Translations under genes and position numbers: made by a program | NCBI RefSeq assembly: GCF_001429025.1 | Contig: NZ_LMHT01000007.1 | Location: forward strand, 198,023 to 262,022 | Source of the DNA: Phenylobacterium sp. Root700 | GTDB lineage: Bacteria > Pseudomonadota > Alphaproteobacteria > Caulobacterales > Caulobacteraceae | Direction of reading: 5' to 3' | Length of the DNA stretch: 64,000 nt | Shown: piece by piece, positions 28,182-37,122 of the stretch | Layout: each line of letters starts with the position of its first letter | How positions within the stretch are numbered: position 1 is the stretch's first letter | The notes under the pieces: model-generated | The model's input: only the letters and a program-made list of their open reading frames with translations | Database searches by the model: none | Told to the model about the DNA's origin: nothing

Positions 28182-29276
28182 ATGTTGCTGTCTCGCAGAG
28201 GCCTGGTCGCGGCCGCCGGCCTGTTGGCGCCGCAGCTCCCGGCGACCCGCGCGGAGGCCAAGCCCCCGGCCGGCTATCCCCGTTCGTACAAGAACCTGAT
28301 CGCCGCGGCGGAGAAGGAAGGCCGACTGGTCGTCTACGCCAACACCGACACCGCCAGCATGGCCGGGACCCTGAACGACTTCCGCCTGGCCTATCCCCGC
28401 ATCCGGGTGCGCTATGAGGAGCTGAGCGCCTCGGATCTCTATCGCCGTTTCATCGCCGAGAACGCCAAGGGCCCCGCATCGGCCGACCTCGTCTGGAGCT
28501 CGGCGATGGACCTGCAGGCCAAGCTGATCAACGACGGCTACGCCCAGGCCTACGGCTCACCGGAAAAGCCGAACCTGCCGTCTTGGGCGGTGTGGAAGAA
28601 CGAGGGCTGGGGCGTGACCGCCGAGCCTATCGTGTTCGCCTACAACAAGGCGCTGATGGCGGCCAAGGACGTCCCCGGCAGCCACGAGGCGTTTGAGCGT
28701 CTTCTGCGCACCAAGCCCAAGGCCTATCGCGGCAAGGTGGCGACCTACGATCCGGCCAAGAGCGGCGTCGGGTTCCTCTACTTGTCGCAGGACCTGCGGG
28801 TCAGCCGCGACACCTGGAAGCTCATCCGCGCGCTCGGCGCGGTGGAGCCCAGGCTCTATGACTCGACCCTGGCGATGATCGATAAGCTGGCGGCCGGCGA
28901 ACACCTGATCTCATACAATGTCATCGGTTCGTATGTGTTGGAGCGGGCCAAGCGCGATCCGTCGATCGGGATCGTGTTCCCGGCCGACTACACCCAGGTG
29001 ATGTCGCGGATCGCGTTCATCTCGAAGGAAGCGCGCAATCCCAATGCCGCGCGATTGTTCCTCGATCATCTGCTGTCGCGGCGCGGCCAGCAGCAGCTGG
29101 CGGCCCGCAGCATGGGGCCGGTGCGCATCGACATGCCCAACTCCGGGGTCCCGGCGCCGCGGCCCGATCAGATCCAGGCCATTCCGGTGGGACCTGGCCT
29201 ACTGGCCAATCTCGACCAGATCAAGCGCGCCCGGTTCTTGCGTGACTGGAACAAGGCGCTGGGCCGAGACGGCTAA
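28182..29276 (+). CDS. Periplasmic solute-binding protein without a transporter
   Basis: 364 residues. N-terminal signal peptide with SRRGLVAAAG, close to a Tat motif, ending near ATRAEA. The mature part resembles iron or phosphonate-type binding proteins of ABC transporters (class II fold, with DLVWSSAMDLQAKL and VVYANTDTASMAGTLNDF). GGGGGGAG stands 7 nt before the ATG. No permease or ATPase gene is near. It is divergent from the TctD-like regulator, so it may feed ligand to the TctE-like sensor instead of a transporter. This is inference. Confidence 0.8.
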   Translation: MLLSRRGLVAAAGLLAPQLPATRAEAKPPAGYPRSYKNLIAAAEKEGRLVVYANTDTASMAGTLNDFRLAYPRIRVRYEELSASDLYRRFIAENAKGPASADLVWSSAMDLQAKLINDGYAQAYGSPEKPNLPSWAVWKNEGWGVTAEPIVFAYNKALMAAKDVPGSHEAFERLLRTKPKAYRGKVATYDPAKSGVGFLYLSQDLRVSRDTWKLIRALGAVEPRLYDSTLAMIDKLAAGEHLISYNVIGSYVLERAKRDPSIGIVFPADYTQVMSRIAFISKEARNPNAARLFLDHLLSRRGQQQLAARSMGPVRIDMPNSGVPAPRPDQIQAIPVGPGLLANLDQIKRARFLRDWNKALGRDG

Positions 29277-31210
29277 ACTCGGCGGATGATCGGCAGGGTC
29301 ACGCTGGAGGCTCGCGCCGCATCGACGAAGACCTTGTTCGTGGCCACCCGGCTCTTTGTCCACTTACCCTCGGGATCGCCGGTGTTCGGGTTCAGGTCGA
29401 AGTGCGGGAAATTGCTGGAGGAGATGTCCAGCCGGATCCGGTGGCCGCGCTTGAAGAGGTTCGAGGTCGGGAAGGCGGCGATCTTGATCTTGTAGGCCTT
29501 GCCCGGGGTCATCAGGCTGGGAGCTTCCCAGGAGTCGCGATAGCGACAGCGCAGGATGCCGTCCGTCAGGTTCATGGCGAACCCTTCGGGATAGTCCTTG
29601 TTCGGTGGATAGACGTCGATCAGTTTGATCGTGAAGTCGGTGTCGGGGCAGTCCGAGGCGATCCACAGGTCGGCTTCTATCGGGCCGGTGATCTCCATGT
29701 CGTCGTCCAGCGCCGGGGTCTGGAAGACCAGCAAGTCAGGCCGTTCCGCCAGCGGCCGATAGGGCGCGCGCGATCCGAAGAAGTCGGGGCCTTCGCGTTG
29801 ATCGAAAGCGCCGCCGACCATGACCGGTTTGCCCGAAGTCACCGTGCCGCCGATGGTCGGGACGGGATGCTTGGGGTCGTACTTGAAGGCCCGGGCCTTC
29901 GCGCCCTTGGCGGGGGCGGCCTCCGAGAGGGTCCCGTCGCCGTGCAGGTGGAACATCGCGTTGCGGGCGGCGGGCAGGGGCCAGTCGGCCTCGGCGCGCC
30001 ACTGGCCGCCATGATCCATACGGCCCTCGGCGTTCTTGGCGCCGGATCCGCCGCCCATGACGAAGATGCGAACCTTCGGTTCCTTGTCGACGCCGTTGGC
30101 CTCACCCTTCAGGTAGCGGTCGAACCAGCGCTTGCGCATGGTGGTCAGGTCGGGCGCGAGATTGCCGAACAGGGTCGAGCCCGGCCCGAAATCGACGTCG
30201 CCGGCGAAGGTCTTGTTGTTGTCACCGTGAGTCCAGGGGCCGAGGATCAACCGCACCGGACCGCGTTTGGCCTTCGACAGGGCGATGTAGTTGTCGGTGG
30301 CGGTGCGCGGATAGGGGTCGAACCAGGACGACATCCAGGTCATCGGCGCGTCGCTGAACTGGTCGTAGAAACCTTCGGCGTAGATGCCGAGCTGCTTCCA
30401 GAAGCCGTTGAAGTCGCCGGCTTCCCACTGATCAAAGACATAGTCCTCGTACTCGGGAACCAGGCTGAGCGGGGAGTGGCCGCGCGACCAGGGCATGCGG
30501 GCGAACCAGTCGCGGATGTCGACGGCCTTCAGCGCGGCGGTCTTGGCCGGATCATCGCGGATCTCCGGGGCCTCGAAGGCGGCGTTGTAGGCCCAGGTGG
30601 CCTGCTTCAGCTCGAAGGCGCCGCCCTGGCGAATGCCGCCCTGATAGGCGTTGGAGAAACCGCCGGAGTCGATGAACAGCGCTGAGACGCCGGGCGCGTT
30701 GGCGCTGGCCAGGGCGCCGACCGTGTGGGCGCCGTAGGACAGGCCCTGGGCGCCGATCTTGCCGTTGCACCAGGGCTGGGCGATGAGCCAGGCGCAGCAG
30801 TCGTAGCCGTCGGCGCCGTCGCTCAGATACTTGACGTACTCGCCTTGCGAACCGCCGCGGCCGCGGCAGTCCTGGTGAACCACCACATAGCCGTGGCTGG
30901 CCAGCATGTTGGCGATGGCGGCGCTGGCGTGACGAACACCGTCCTGCGACTTGCCGTAGGGGGTGCGCTCCAGGATGACCGGGAAGCGACCGGCCAGCGG
31001 TTCGGCGCCGTGGGCGGGCAGGTAGATGTCGGTGGCCAGGCGCACGCCGTCACGCATGGCCACCATCACGTCGCGGCGCACGACGACGTCGAACTGGCCC
31101 TTATCCACGGCCGCCGCGGCGGCCGAGGGCAGGGCGAGGAACGCCGCCAGTTGCAGGAACCGGACGCCCAGGTCGCGGCGATTGATCGGGCCACCCATGA
31201 CGTCCGGCAT
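29273..31210 (-). CDS. CocE/NonD-family serine hydrolase
   Basis: 645 residues. A probable twin-arginine signal with INRRDLGVRFL leads to an alpha/beta hydrolase domain with the nucleophile in AQGLSYGAHTVG near residue 150. DMEITGPIEADLWIASDCPD marks the beta-sandwich jelly-roll domain that follows the catalytic domain in X-Pro dipeptidyl-peptidase/cocaine-esterase enzymes. It probably hydrolyses an ester or amide in the periplasm. AAGGAG is 9 nt before the ATG. The gene begins 13 nt past the stop of a TBDR, so the receptor and enzyme are probably one uptake/hydrolysis unit. Its 3' end overlaps the solute-binding gene's end by 3 nt. Confidence 0.9.
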   Translation of the reverse strand: MPDVMGGPINRRDLGVRFLQLAAFLALPSAAAAAVDKGQFDVVVRRDVMVAMRDGVRLATDIYLPAHGAEPLAGRFPVILERTPYGKSQDGVRHASAAIANMLASHGYVVVHQDCRGRGGSQGEYVKYLSDGADGYDCCAWLIAQPWCNGKIGAQGLSYGAHTVGALASANAPGVSALFIDSGGFSNAYQGGIRQGGAFELKQATWAYNAAFEAPEIRDDPAKTAALKAVDIRDWFARMPWSRGHSPLSLVPEYEDYVFDQWEAGDFNGFWKQLGIYAEGFYDQFSDAPMTWMSSWFDPYPRTATDNYIALSKAKRGPVRLILGPWTHGDNNKTFAGDVDFGPGSTLFGNLAPDLTTMRKRWFDRYLKGEANGVDKEPKVRIFVMGGGSGAKNAEGRMDHGGQWRAEADWPLPAARNAMFHLHGDGTLSEAAPAKGAKARAFKYDPKHPVPTIGGTVTSGKPVMVGGAFDQREGPDFFGSRAPYRPLAERPDLLVFQTPALDDDMEITGPIEADLWIASDCPDTDFTIKLIDVYPPNKDYPEGFAMNLTDGILRCRYRDSWEAPSLMTPGKAYKIKIAAFPTSNLFKRGHRIRLDISSSNFPHFDLNPNTGDPEGKWTKSRVATNKVFVDAARASSVTLPIIRRV

Positions 31211-31223
31211 GACGGCTTGCTCC

Positions 31224-34070
31224 TTAGAACTTGGTCGAGACGCGGAAGTACAGATACCGGCCGCGGATGTCGTAGGTGTAGATGTCGAAATTGATCGGGT
31301 TGTTCGCCGCCGAGGCTGGCGGTTGCTGATCAAAGACGTTGTCCATGCCCAGCGTGAAGTTGGTGTCGATGTCGGGCATCGTGTAGCCGACCTGGGCGTC
31401 GTGATAATAGATCGCCTTGACCGTGCCGCCGTTGACCGCGTTGTTCGGGATGTCCTTGGTCGACCCGATGTAGCGGGTCTTCCAGCCGGCGTCGAAGTCG
31501 CCGTTGGTGTAGCGGACCGAGGCTTGGCCCTTCCAGCGCGGGAAGGTCGAGCGGGGCAGGTCCGACTTGCCAGTGCGGTCGTCGACGACGATGGAGCCGT
31601 CGGGCTGCGGCACCGAGGTGCGGTACTTGTCGAGGTAGGAGACGTCCAGGGTTCCCTGGAAATTGCCCCAGTCGGTGGAGATCCCGTAGCGGGCGACCGC
31701 GTCGACGCCGGCCACTTCGATGCTGGAGAGGTTCACCACGGCCTGGGTCAGGCGCGAGACCTCGCCCGTCGATTCCCGTTGGACCAGATTGCAGAAGGTC
31801 AGGGTGTTGGCGCAGGCGGCCAGCACCTGGGTCGCCGACTGCGAGGCGATGGCGTCGTCGACCTTGATCTGGAACCAATCGACGGTCAGCGAGAAGCGCG
31901 GAATGGCCGACGGGGTCAGGACCACGCCGAAGCTGTAGGTCTCGGCGGTTTCGGGCTCCAGCTCCTTGTTGCCGGAGGTGACGCCGGCGATCAGGCCGCC
32001 GTTGAACTGCGACTGGTTGTAGGTGGTCGGCACGCCGGCGCAGCCGGGCTTGCCCGCGCCGCCGCCGTTGCAGGGATCGACGGCCGGGAAGTTCTGGCCG
32101 CGCGAGCTCTGGTACAGTTCCAGGATCGACGGCGCCCGGAAGCCCTGGGAATAGGTGCCGCGGAACAGCACCTCCTCGATCGGGCGATAGGACAGGCCAA
32201 GCTTGCTGGTCGCCTTCCCACCGACGGTCGAATAGTGCGAGTAGCGAACCGCCGCGTCGAGCTCGAGGCGGTAGACGCCCGGCAGATCACGCAGCAGCGG
32301 GGCGCTCACCTCGGCATAGACTTCATGCAGGTCGTAGGAGCCGCGGGTCGCCGTGCGCGGCGTGCCGCCGGTGGGCGACTGGGCCGAACCGCTGATCGGC
32401 GGCAGCAGGATCGACTCCGACGAGGCGAAGGCGTCGGGGATGTCGTAGGCCGACTCCTTGCGGTACTCGTAGCCCGCCGCGAAACCCATGGTCCCGGCCG
32501 GAAGCTGGAACAGCTCGCGCGAAACGTTGGCCGCGAAGTCGTACTGCTTGGCACCGTTCTCGTCGGTGGAGGTGTTGCCGATATAGGCCGCCATTTCCGG
32601 GGTGATCACGCCGAAGATGTTCAGCGGCGTGCAGCCGGCCGTGGCCGCGCAGACCGCCGGAGAGCCCAGGGCGCGCAGCACGTTCTCGTAGTTGACGCCG
32701 CCCTCGCTGCGGAACTTCGCCTCGTTGGTGGAGTAGGACGCGAACATGTCCCACTTCCACTCGCCGGCCAGTTCGAAGCGGCCTTCGAGGCCGCCGGCGA
32801 TACGGACGGTGTCGACCTCCTGGAAGCTGCCCAGCATGCCCATCTCCGGCGCATAGCGCTGGATGCGCAGTGAGTTGCCGCTGAAGGCGAGTGCGTTGGC
32901 CAGCGGCACGCCGTTGGCGGTCCCGAAAGGATTATAGGCCTGGTCGCGGGCGATGATGATCCCGTTCGAGCCACGCACGTCCAGCAGCGGCGGACGGAAC
33001 ACCTGGCTGGAGGTGCGGTGGCTGTAGAGGGCTTCGATGCGGCCGGTGGTGTTCTCGGTCAGCTCATAGGTGAAGCGGCCGAAGATGCCGGTCCGCTTGC
33101 TCGGGCCGACCGAATAGAGGCCCTGGGTGATCGGGTTGTAGTCGTCGGCCGGCAGGCTGGCCGTGCGGAAACTGTTGTCGGCCGAGGCGCCTGAGCCGAT
33201 GTTCGTCACGCCCGGCAGGCGGGTGATCGGATTGGCGCTGGAGGCGAAGCCCGCGCCCGTGCCGAAATAGGCGTTGTTGGCCAGGCCCGGCAGCGCATAG
33301 AGCCCGCGCGGGCTGGGCGGCGCCGCGGTCAGCGGGGTCAGGGCGCGAACGGTCAGCGCGCGGTCCGAGGTGAGGATTTCCTTCGTGTCGCTGTAGCTCG
33401 CCGAGACCAGCACCGAGCCGCGGTCGAAACGCTTGCCCCAGTTGAGGTAGCCGCTCAGGTTCTCGTTGTCGCCGCGGTCGGTGATCCCGGCGCGGACATT
33501 GGCTTCGAAGCCGTCGACATACTTCTTGGTGAAGATGTTGACGACGCCGGCGATGGCGTCGGCTCCGTAGATCGCCGAGGCGCCGTCCTTCAGGACCTCG
33601 ACGCGGTCGATCATGCCGAGCGGGATGGTGTTCAGGTCGACGAAGTCGCGGAAGCTGCGGCCGCCGACCGCGTTCACCCAGCGATGGCCGTCGACCAGCA
33701 CCAGGGTGCGGTTGCCGCTGCCCTCGGCGCTGCCGAGATAGCGCAGATTGATCGAGCTGACGCCGTAGGACGTGCCTTGGGTGCCGTTGGAGTTCAGGCT
33801 GACGCCGACGCTGGGCATGCTCTGCAGAACTTCGCCGACCGAGGTGGGCGCGGCCTGGGCGATCTCTTCGGCGCCGACCGTGGTCAGAGGGCCGACCGTG
33901 GTGGCGTCGCGGCGGATGCGCGAGCCGGTGACGACGATCTCTTCCACGGCGCTGGCGCGCGCTTCGCCATCCCCAGCCGGCACGGTCTGCGCGTGAGCGA
34001 CGCCGCCCAGGCTGATCAACAGCGCGGCCACCGATGCGCTCGCCATCATGCGATTGGTTGTCTTCATCAC
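31224..34070 (-). CDS. TonB-dependent outer-membrane receptor
   Basis: 948 residues. Signal peptide ending AHAQT, a plug domain with the TonB-box-like EEIVVTGSRIRR and the usual VEVLKDGASAIYGADAIAG segment, and a large beta-barrel ending with the aromatic signature RGRYLYFRVSTKF. It should import a large or scarce substrate using TonB energy. The substrate is not clear. GGGGAGAG precedes the ATG. The following CocE-like hydrolase gene, 13 nt downstream, suggests an ester or peptide substrate. Confidence 0.94.
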   Translation of the reverse strand: MMKTTNRMMASASVAALLISLGGVAHAQTVPAGDGEARASAVEEIVVTGSRIRRDATTVGPLTTVGAEEIAQAAPTSVGEVLQSMPSVGVSLNSNGTQGTSYGVSSINLRYLGSAEGSGNRTLVLVDGHRWVNAVGGRSFRDFVDLNTIPLGMIDRVEVLKDGASAIYGADAIAGVVNIFTKKYVDGFEANVRAGITDRGDNENLSGYLNWGKRFDRGSVLVSASYSDTKEILTSDRALTVRALTPLTAAPPSPRGLYALPGLANNAYFGTGAGFASSANPITRLPGVTNIGSGASADNSFRTASLPADDYNPITQGLYSVGPSKRTGIFGRFTYELTENTTGRIEALYSHRTSSQVFRPPLLDVRGSNGIIIARDQAYNPFGTANGVPLANALAFSGNSLRIQRYAPEMGMLGSFQEVDTVRIAGGLEGRFELAGEWKWDMFASYSTNEAKFRSEGGVNYENVLRALGSPAVCAATAGCTPLNIFGVITPEMAAYIGNTSTDENGAKQYDFAANVSRELFQLPAGTMGFAAGYEYRKESAYDIPDAFASSESILLPPISGSAQSPTGGTPRTATRGSYDLHEVYAEVSAPLLRDLPGVYRLELDAAVRYSHYSTVGGKATSKLGLSYRPIEEVLFRGTYSQGFRAPSILELYQSSRGQNFPAVDPCNGGGAGKPGCAGVPTTYNQSQFNGGLIAGVTSGNKELEPETAETYSFGVVLTPSAIPRFSLTVDWFQIKVDDAIASQSATQVLAACANTLTFCNLVQRESTGEVSRLTQAVVNLSSIEVAGVDAVARYGISTDWGNFQGTLDVSYLDKYRTSVPQPDGSIVVDDRTGKSDLPRSTFPRWKGQASVRYTNGDFDAGWKTRYIGSTKDIPNNAVNGGTVKAIYYHDAQVGYTMPDIDTNFTLGMDNVFDQQPPASAANNPINFDIYTYDIRGRYLYFRVSTKF

Positions 34071-34398
34071 CAGCTCTCCCCTCGTGACGCAGGACGCCCC
34101 CTCGGCGTTCGCATTCGCGGTTCTTCACCCTGCGTGGAGGACACTAGGCGCGGAAAACTGTCATCTAGCTGTCGTGGGATACTGGTGAAGCACCAAAGTC
34201 GCGGCTGTGGCGCCAACAAGAACGCCCGGATGACCAGCGGCCAGGCCTATCGAGAGCCGCGGCCGCATAAGCTCAGGCGCCACTGCGCCGGACACGTTTG
34301 GAAGGGCGACGAGAGAGTGATGTGAACCGGTCGAACCGGGAAGCGCGAAAACCTAGCGCGCCAGAGGACTTACAGCCCGTGCTTTATGAGAACCTGTG
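34071..34398. other. Divergent promoter region, no gene seen
   Basis: About 330 nt between the TBDR and the alpha/beta hydrolase. Small frames are present but none looks coding. It should hold both promoters. Base composition is similar to the surroundings. Confidence 0.5.
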
Positions 34399-35127
34399 AT
34401 GATGATCGACCCTCCTAATATCGTGCTTGTGCCAGGCTACATGCTGGACCGCGACCTATGGACCGAGTTCGAGGCCGGACTGGCCGCCGTAGGGCCGCAG
34501 GGCCTGAGCCTTCATCACGCCGATCTCTCGCAAGACGCGACCATCGAGACGATGGCCGCGAGACTGCTGGCGGCCGCGCCTGAGCGCTTCGTCCTGGTTG
34601 GGTTCTCGATGGGCGGCTACGTGGCGCGGACGGTCGTTCGCTCGGCGCCGCAGCGCGTGCTGGCTCTTGTCCTGATCGCAACCTCTTCGGAGGCCGATTC
34701 CGATATCCAACGACAGCGGAAGGAAGCTGTCGCTCGCTCGTTTGACCCTTCGAGGTTTGCAGGCCTTAGCCGTTCGGCTGTTCTGTCATCCGTCGCGCCC
34801 GCGCACGCCGACAGCTCGATCATCGGCCGCATTCAGGCCATGGGAGACCGGCTGGGCGGGGGCGTGTTCCAGCGTCAATCCGCGTTGGTCAGGACGAGCG
34901 ACGCCGACCGCCTTGGAGAAATCTCCTGCCCGACCCTGATCGTCGCGGGAGCGGAAGATCGACTACGTCGGTTGGATGAGGCGAAGGCCCTCCACGACGG
35001 CATCCCACATTCGACGCTGGCCGTGGTCCCCGGCTCAGGCCACATGATCCCGTTAGAGGCGCCAGAGGACCTAGTGGAAATCGTCGCGCCTTGGTTGCGA
35101 GCCAATTTTGGCGATAGGCAAGTCTGA
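34399..35127 (+). CDS. Alpha/beta hydrolase
   Basis: About 242 residues. Catalytic serine in VLVGFSMGGYVARTV near residue 78, aspartate region in LIVAGAEDRL and histidine in PGSGHMIPLEAPEDL near the C-terminus, in the usual order. An ATG at 34399, another at 34402 and a GTG at 34396 are all possible starts and none has a strong ribosome-binding site. It is probably a soluble esterase or lactonase. There is no operon partner. The substrate is unknown. Confidence 0.85.
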   Translation: MMIDPPNIVLVPGYMLDRDLWTEFEAGLAAVGPQGLSLHHADLSQDATIETMAARLLAAAPERFVLVGFSMGGYVARTVVRSAPQRVLALVLIATSSEADSDIQRQRKEAVARSFDPSRFAGLSRSAVLSSVAPAHADSSIIGRIQAMGDRLGGGVFQRQSALVRTSDADRLGEISCPTLIVAGAEDRLRRLDEAKALHDGIPHSTLAVVPGSGHMIPLEAPEDLVEIVAPWLRANFGDRQV

Positions 35128-35523
35128 GCGCCCGAGAGCCGCTTTTCAGAACGTCCGAAAAAAGGTCGAAAACGGTCGACCCTGACAGCCTCGCTAGTGG
35201 ACGCTGGCCCGATCGGGAGCGTCCAGGGCTGGGGCGGCGGCGGGGCGGAGTGTTCTGCCGAAGGATGTCACGCGCCTGTTGATCACGGTGACGATCAAGG
35301 GCGAGGTCCACAGTTTCCCGGTAAGCGTCGTGACCCGGTGGGCCGCTGGGTGGTGTGACTGGGAGAGGTCCTGGTTTCGTCCATGACGCGAATACCCGGT
35401 GAGCCGAATTCGACCAATCTCCGGCCACTGCGCGACATCACCGTCGGTGATGCGGCGTGATCAAATCTAGCAGTTTTTCAAATGCAACTTGAGCCACTAC
35501 TCCCTTGCGAAGGAAACGCGCCG
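35128..35523. other. Gene-free stretch next to a truncated toxin gene
   Basis: About 400 nt with no convincing gene. It lies where the remaining catalytic part of the AbiEii-like protein would be expected, so it probably contains the deletion junction. Short protein-like stretches occur in several frames but match nothing I can name. Confidence 0.4.
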
Positions 35524-35763
35524 TCAGGGCGTGAACATATGAAGGAATGGTCGCGTGAGAGTTGCTCTGGAGCCGATCAAGCAGGCAGTCCCGCCTTTCA
35601 GGACGAGAGTTTCCTTCAGGCTTGGCGCAAGCCCGATAGCCGTCAGAACGATCTCGGTGACCCGGCGGTCGCGATAGAGGGCTAGATTGTTCGACGCGGC
35701 CTCGACCCACGCCCGGATATCGACCTCGACATGGTCGGCGGCGGATGGATCGCCTTCAGACAT
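35524..35763 (-). pseudogene. Truncated AbiEii-type nucleotidyltransferase toxin
   Basis: 79 residues starting MSEGDPSAADHVEVDIRAWV. The first part ends with LVLKGGTA, the motif that opens the nucleotidyltransferase fold of AbiEii/AbiGii toxins. The usual following motif with catalytic aspartates (GSx10DxD) is missing: the frame runs out after GSRATLTRPFLHMFTP. Full toxins have about 250-300 residues. Its ATG overlaps the stop of the antitoxin gene by 8 nt, the arrangement seen in AbiE operons. It is therefore most likely non-functional. Confidence 0.75.
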
Positions 35764-36640
35764 TTAGGGAGATCATCCAGTTCTCAGAATAGACGGGCTC
35801 ATAGGGAGCCTCCGGATCGAGTTTGCGCGATCCGCCGCGCTGCGCATAGGCCTGCCAGGCGGCGACCTTCGGATGGTCGACATCAAGTCGCTCGGTGAGG
35901 ATATAGCCCGCTCTGACTTTGACGATCTTTGCGTCGGACGCGTCGACGGCGGGAATGACCTGTTCCAACCATTCGGCCGCATGTGTCTCCCAGACATCGA
36001 GCACATGGCGCATGCCCCCACACAATGCCGGCTCAGACAGCATGTCCACGAAGGTCTGGCCGACCGGGACGATACGGGTATGCTCGCCCCGAACCCAGGT
36101 GGGCTTGGTCGGGTGGCTGGTTTCATGCACCACCACGGGGCGGCGTCGCAGCTTCTCCTTGAATCCGACGCGCGCGAGCAACGTGGCGGGGTCGTCTGGA
36201 ATTAAGGCCAGCTCCTCAGCGATCTTGCCGTCGCGCATCTGGTTCCAGATCGGCCGGCGGGGCGTGGTGAGATGCAATGCTGTGGGATTGCGGTCGGAAA
36301 GACCATATCGCTGCATGGCCGAGAGGTGGGAGACGTAGCAGAACGGATCGGCGATGCAGGCCACCTCTTCGGCCGAGCCTGATTTTGTTGATTGCACGAG
36401 CCGCCAGACGCCTGAGCGGAAGTCTCGATCTTCAGCGATCGCCTGGCGTTCCACGAGGCGTCTCAACGCACCACGAAGCTTTGCCTGATCCCACCCTTGC
36501 GGGAGGTGCTTGATCGGTTGGCTGTTCCACACTCGCATGTCGATCAAAGCACCGGCTCTGCGAAAGACGTCGTAATCCGTCACCACAGGGTGGTCGTCTA
36601 CGAGCAGAGCTTCTTCTAGAGCGTCGGTGAAGGATATCAT
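35756..36640 (-). CDS. AbiEi-type antitoxin/transcription regulator
   Basis: 294 residues. The N-terminal part (ALRRLVERQAIAEDRDFRSG) looks like a winged-helix DNA-binding domain, and the rest (CYVSHLSAMQRYGLSDRN, TYVRGEHTRIVPVGQ-like positions) fits the AbiEi family antitoxin domain. AbiEi proteins repress their own promoter by binding paired inverted repeats and neutralise the partner nucleotidyltransferase AbiEii. Two palindromes lie just upstream of the ATG. Partner AbiEii is truncated. Its kinship to the AbiEi family is a judgement from motifs and order, not a database match. Confidence 0.8.
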   Translation of the reverse strand: MISFTDALEEALLVDDHPVVTDYDVFRRAGALIDMRVWNSQPIKHLPQGWDQAKLRGALRRLVERQAIAEDRDFRSGVWRLVQSTKSGSAEEVACIADPFCYVSHLSAMQRYGLSDRNPTALHLTTPRRPIWNQMRDGKIAEELALIPDDPATLLARVGFKEKLRRRPVVVHETSHPTKPTWVRGEHTRIVPVGQTFVDMLSEPALCGGMRHVLDVWETHAAEWLEQVIPAVDASDAKIVKVRAGYILTERLDVDHPKVAAWQAYAQRGGSRKLDPEAPYEPVYSENWMISLNV

Positions 36641-36645
36641 CTACC

Positions 36646-36684
36646 TGGCCGATCTATATGTCCTTAGGACATATAGATCGGCCA
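36646..36684. promoter_or_regulatory. 39-nt perfect palindrome, operator for the AbiEi-type gene
   Basis: Two 19-bp arms, TGGCCGATCTATATGTCCT and its exact complement, flank a single T. The centre ATATGTCCT-T-AGGACATAT matches the second palindrome at 36761-36801. The site begins 5 nt before the ATG of the AbiEi-type gene, over its leader. AbiEi proteins are known to bind paired inverted repeats in their own promoter. Confidence 0.85.
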
Positions 36685-36760
36685 ATAGGTGTGTCAATTG
36701 TCTTCTGGTCCTAGTTCTCTCCTTCGGCGCGCTGAGCTGCCCGGCGTAATTGACGATTGG

Positions 36761-36801
36761 CAGGGTATGCCATATGTCCTTAGGACATATGGCATACCCT
36801 G
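36761..36801. promoter_or_regulatory. 41-nt perfect palindrome, second operator copy
   Basis: Two 20-bp arms, CAGGGTATGCCATATGTCCT and its exact complement, flank a single T. It shares the 19-nt core with the site at 36646-36684, but the outer bases differ and are self-complementary in both. Its centre is 116 nt from the first site's centre, about 11 DNA turns. It could be a second binding site for the AbiEi-type regulator. Confidence 0.85.
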
Positions 36802-37122
36802 CCTGTTCATATTAGTCGGACGCTCAGCTTCGGTGTTCGTCGCATCGATCGCACGCCGCTGCGCTCATCGAGAGATAGCCGTCTCTGACCCTTGCAGACG
36901 CTTACAGGGGCACTCTCTCGGCCTCACGTATTTGCCCGTTCACATTGACGGCGAAGGGCTGTTCGCTACTCTCGACGGGGATCACAGAGGCAAGGGTCGG
37001 AGGCGCCCGCCGTAGCGCGCTTCATGGCCCCGCCTCATCAAGCGCGCGTCAGTTGGATCGACGCGAACCGGCCCGACAGTCTTTCGTTGGAGGGGCGACG
37101 CGGTCTTGTGGTAGGGGGTTGC
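36802..37122. other. Gene-free stretch upstream of the MarR gene
   Basis: About 320 nt that should hold the MarR-gene promoter. One open frame spans 36689-37015 but crosses both palindromes and lacks a ribosome-binding site. Nothing else is seen. Confidence 0.4.

Noticed and set aside
36689..37015. A 108-codon frame upstream of the MarR gene
   Set aside because: It crosses a perfect palindrome and lacks a ribosome-binding site and domain.
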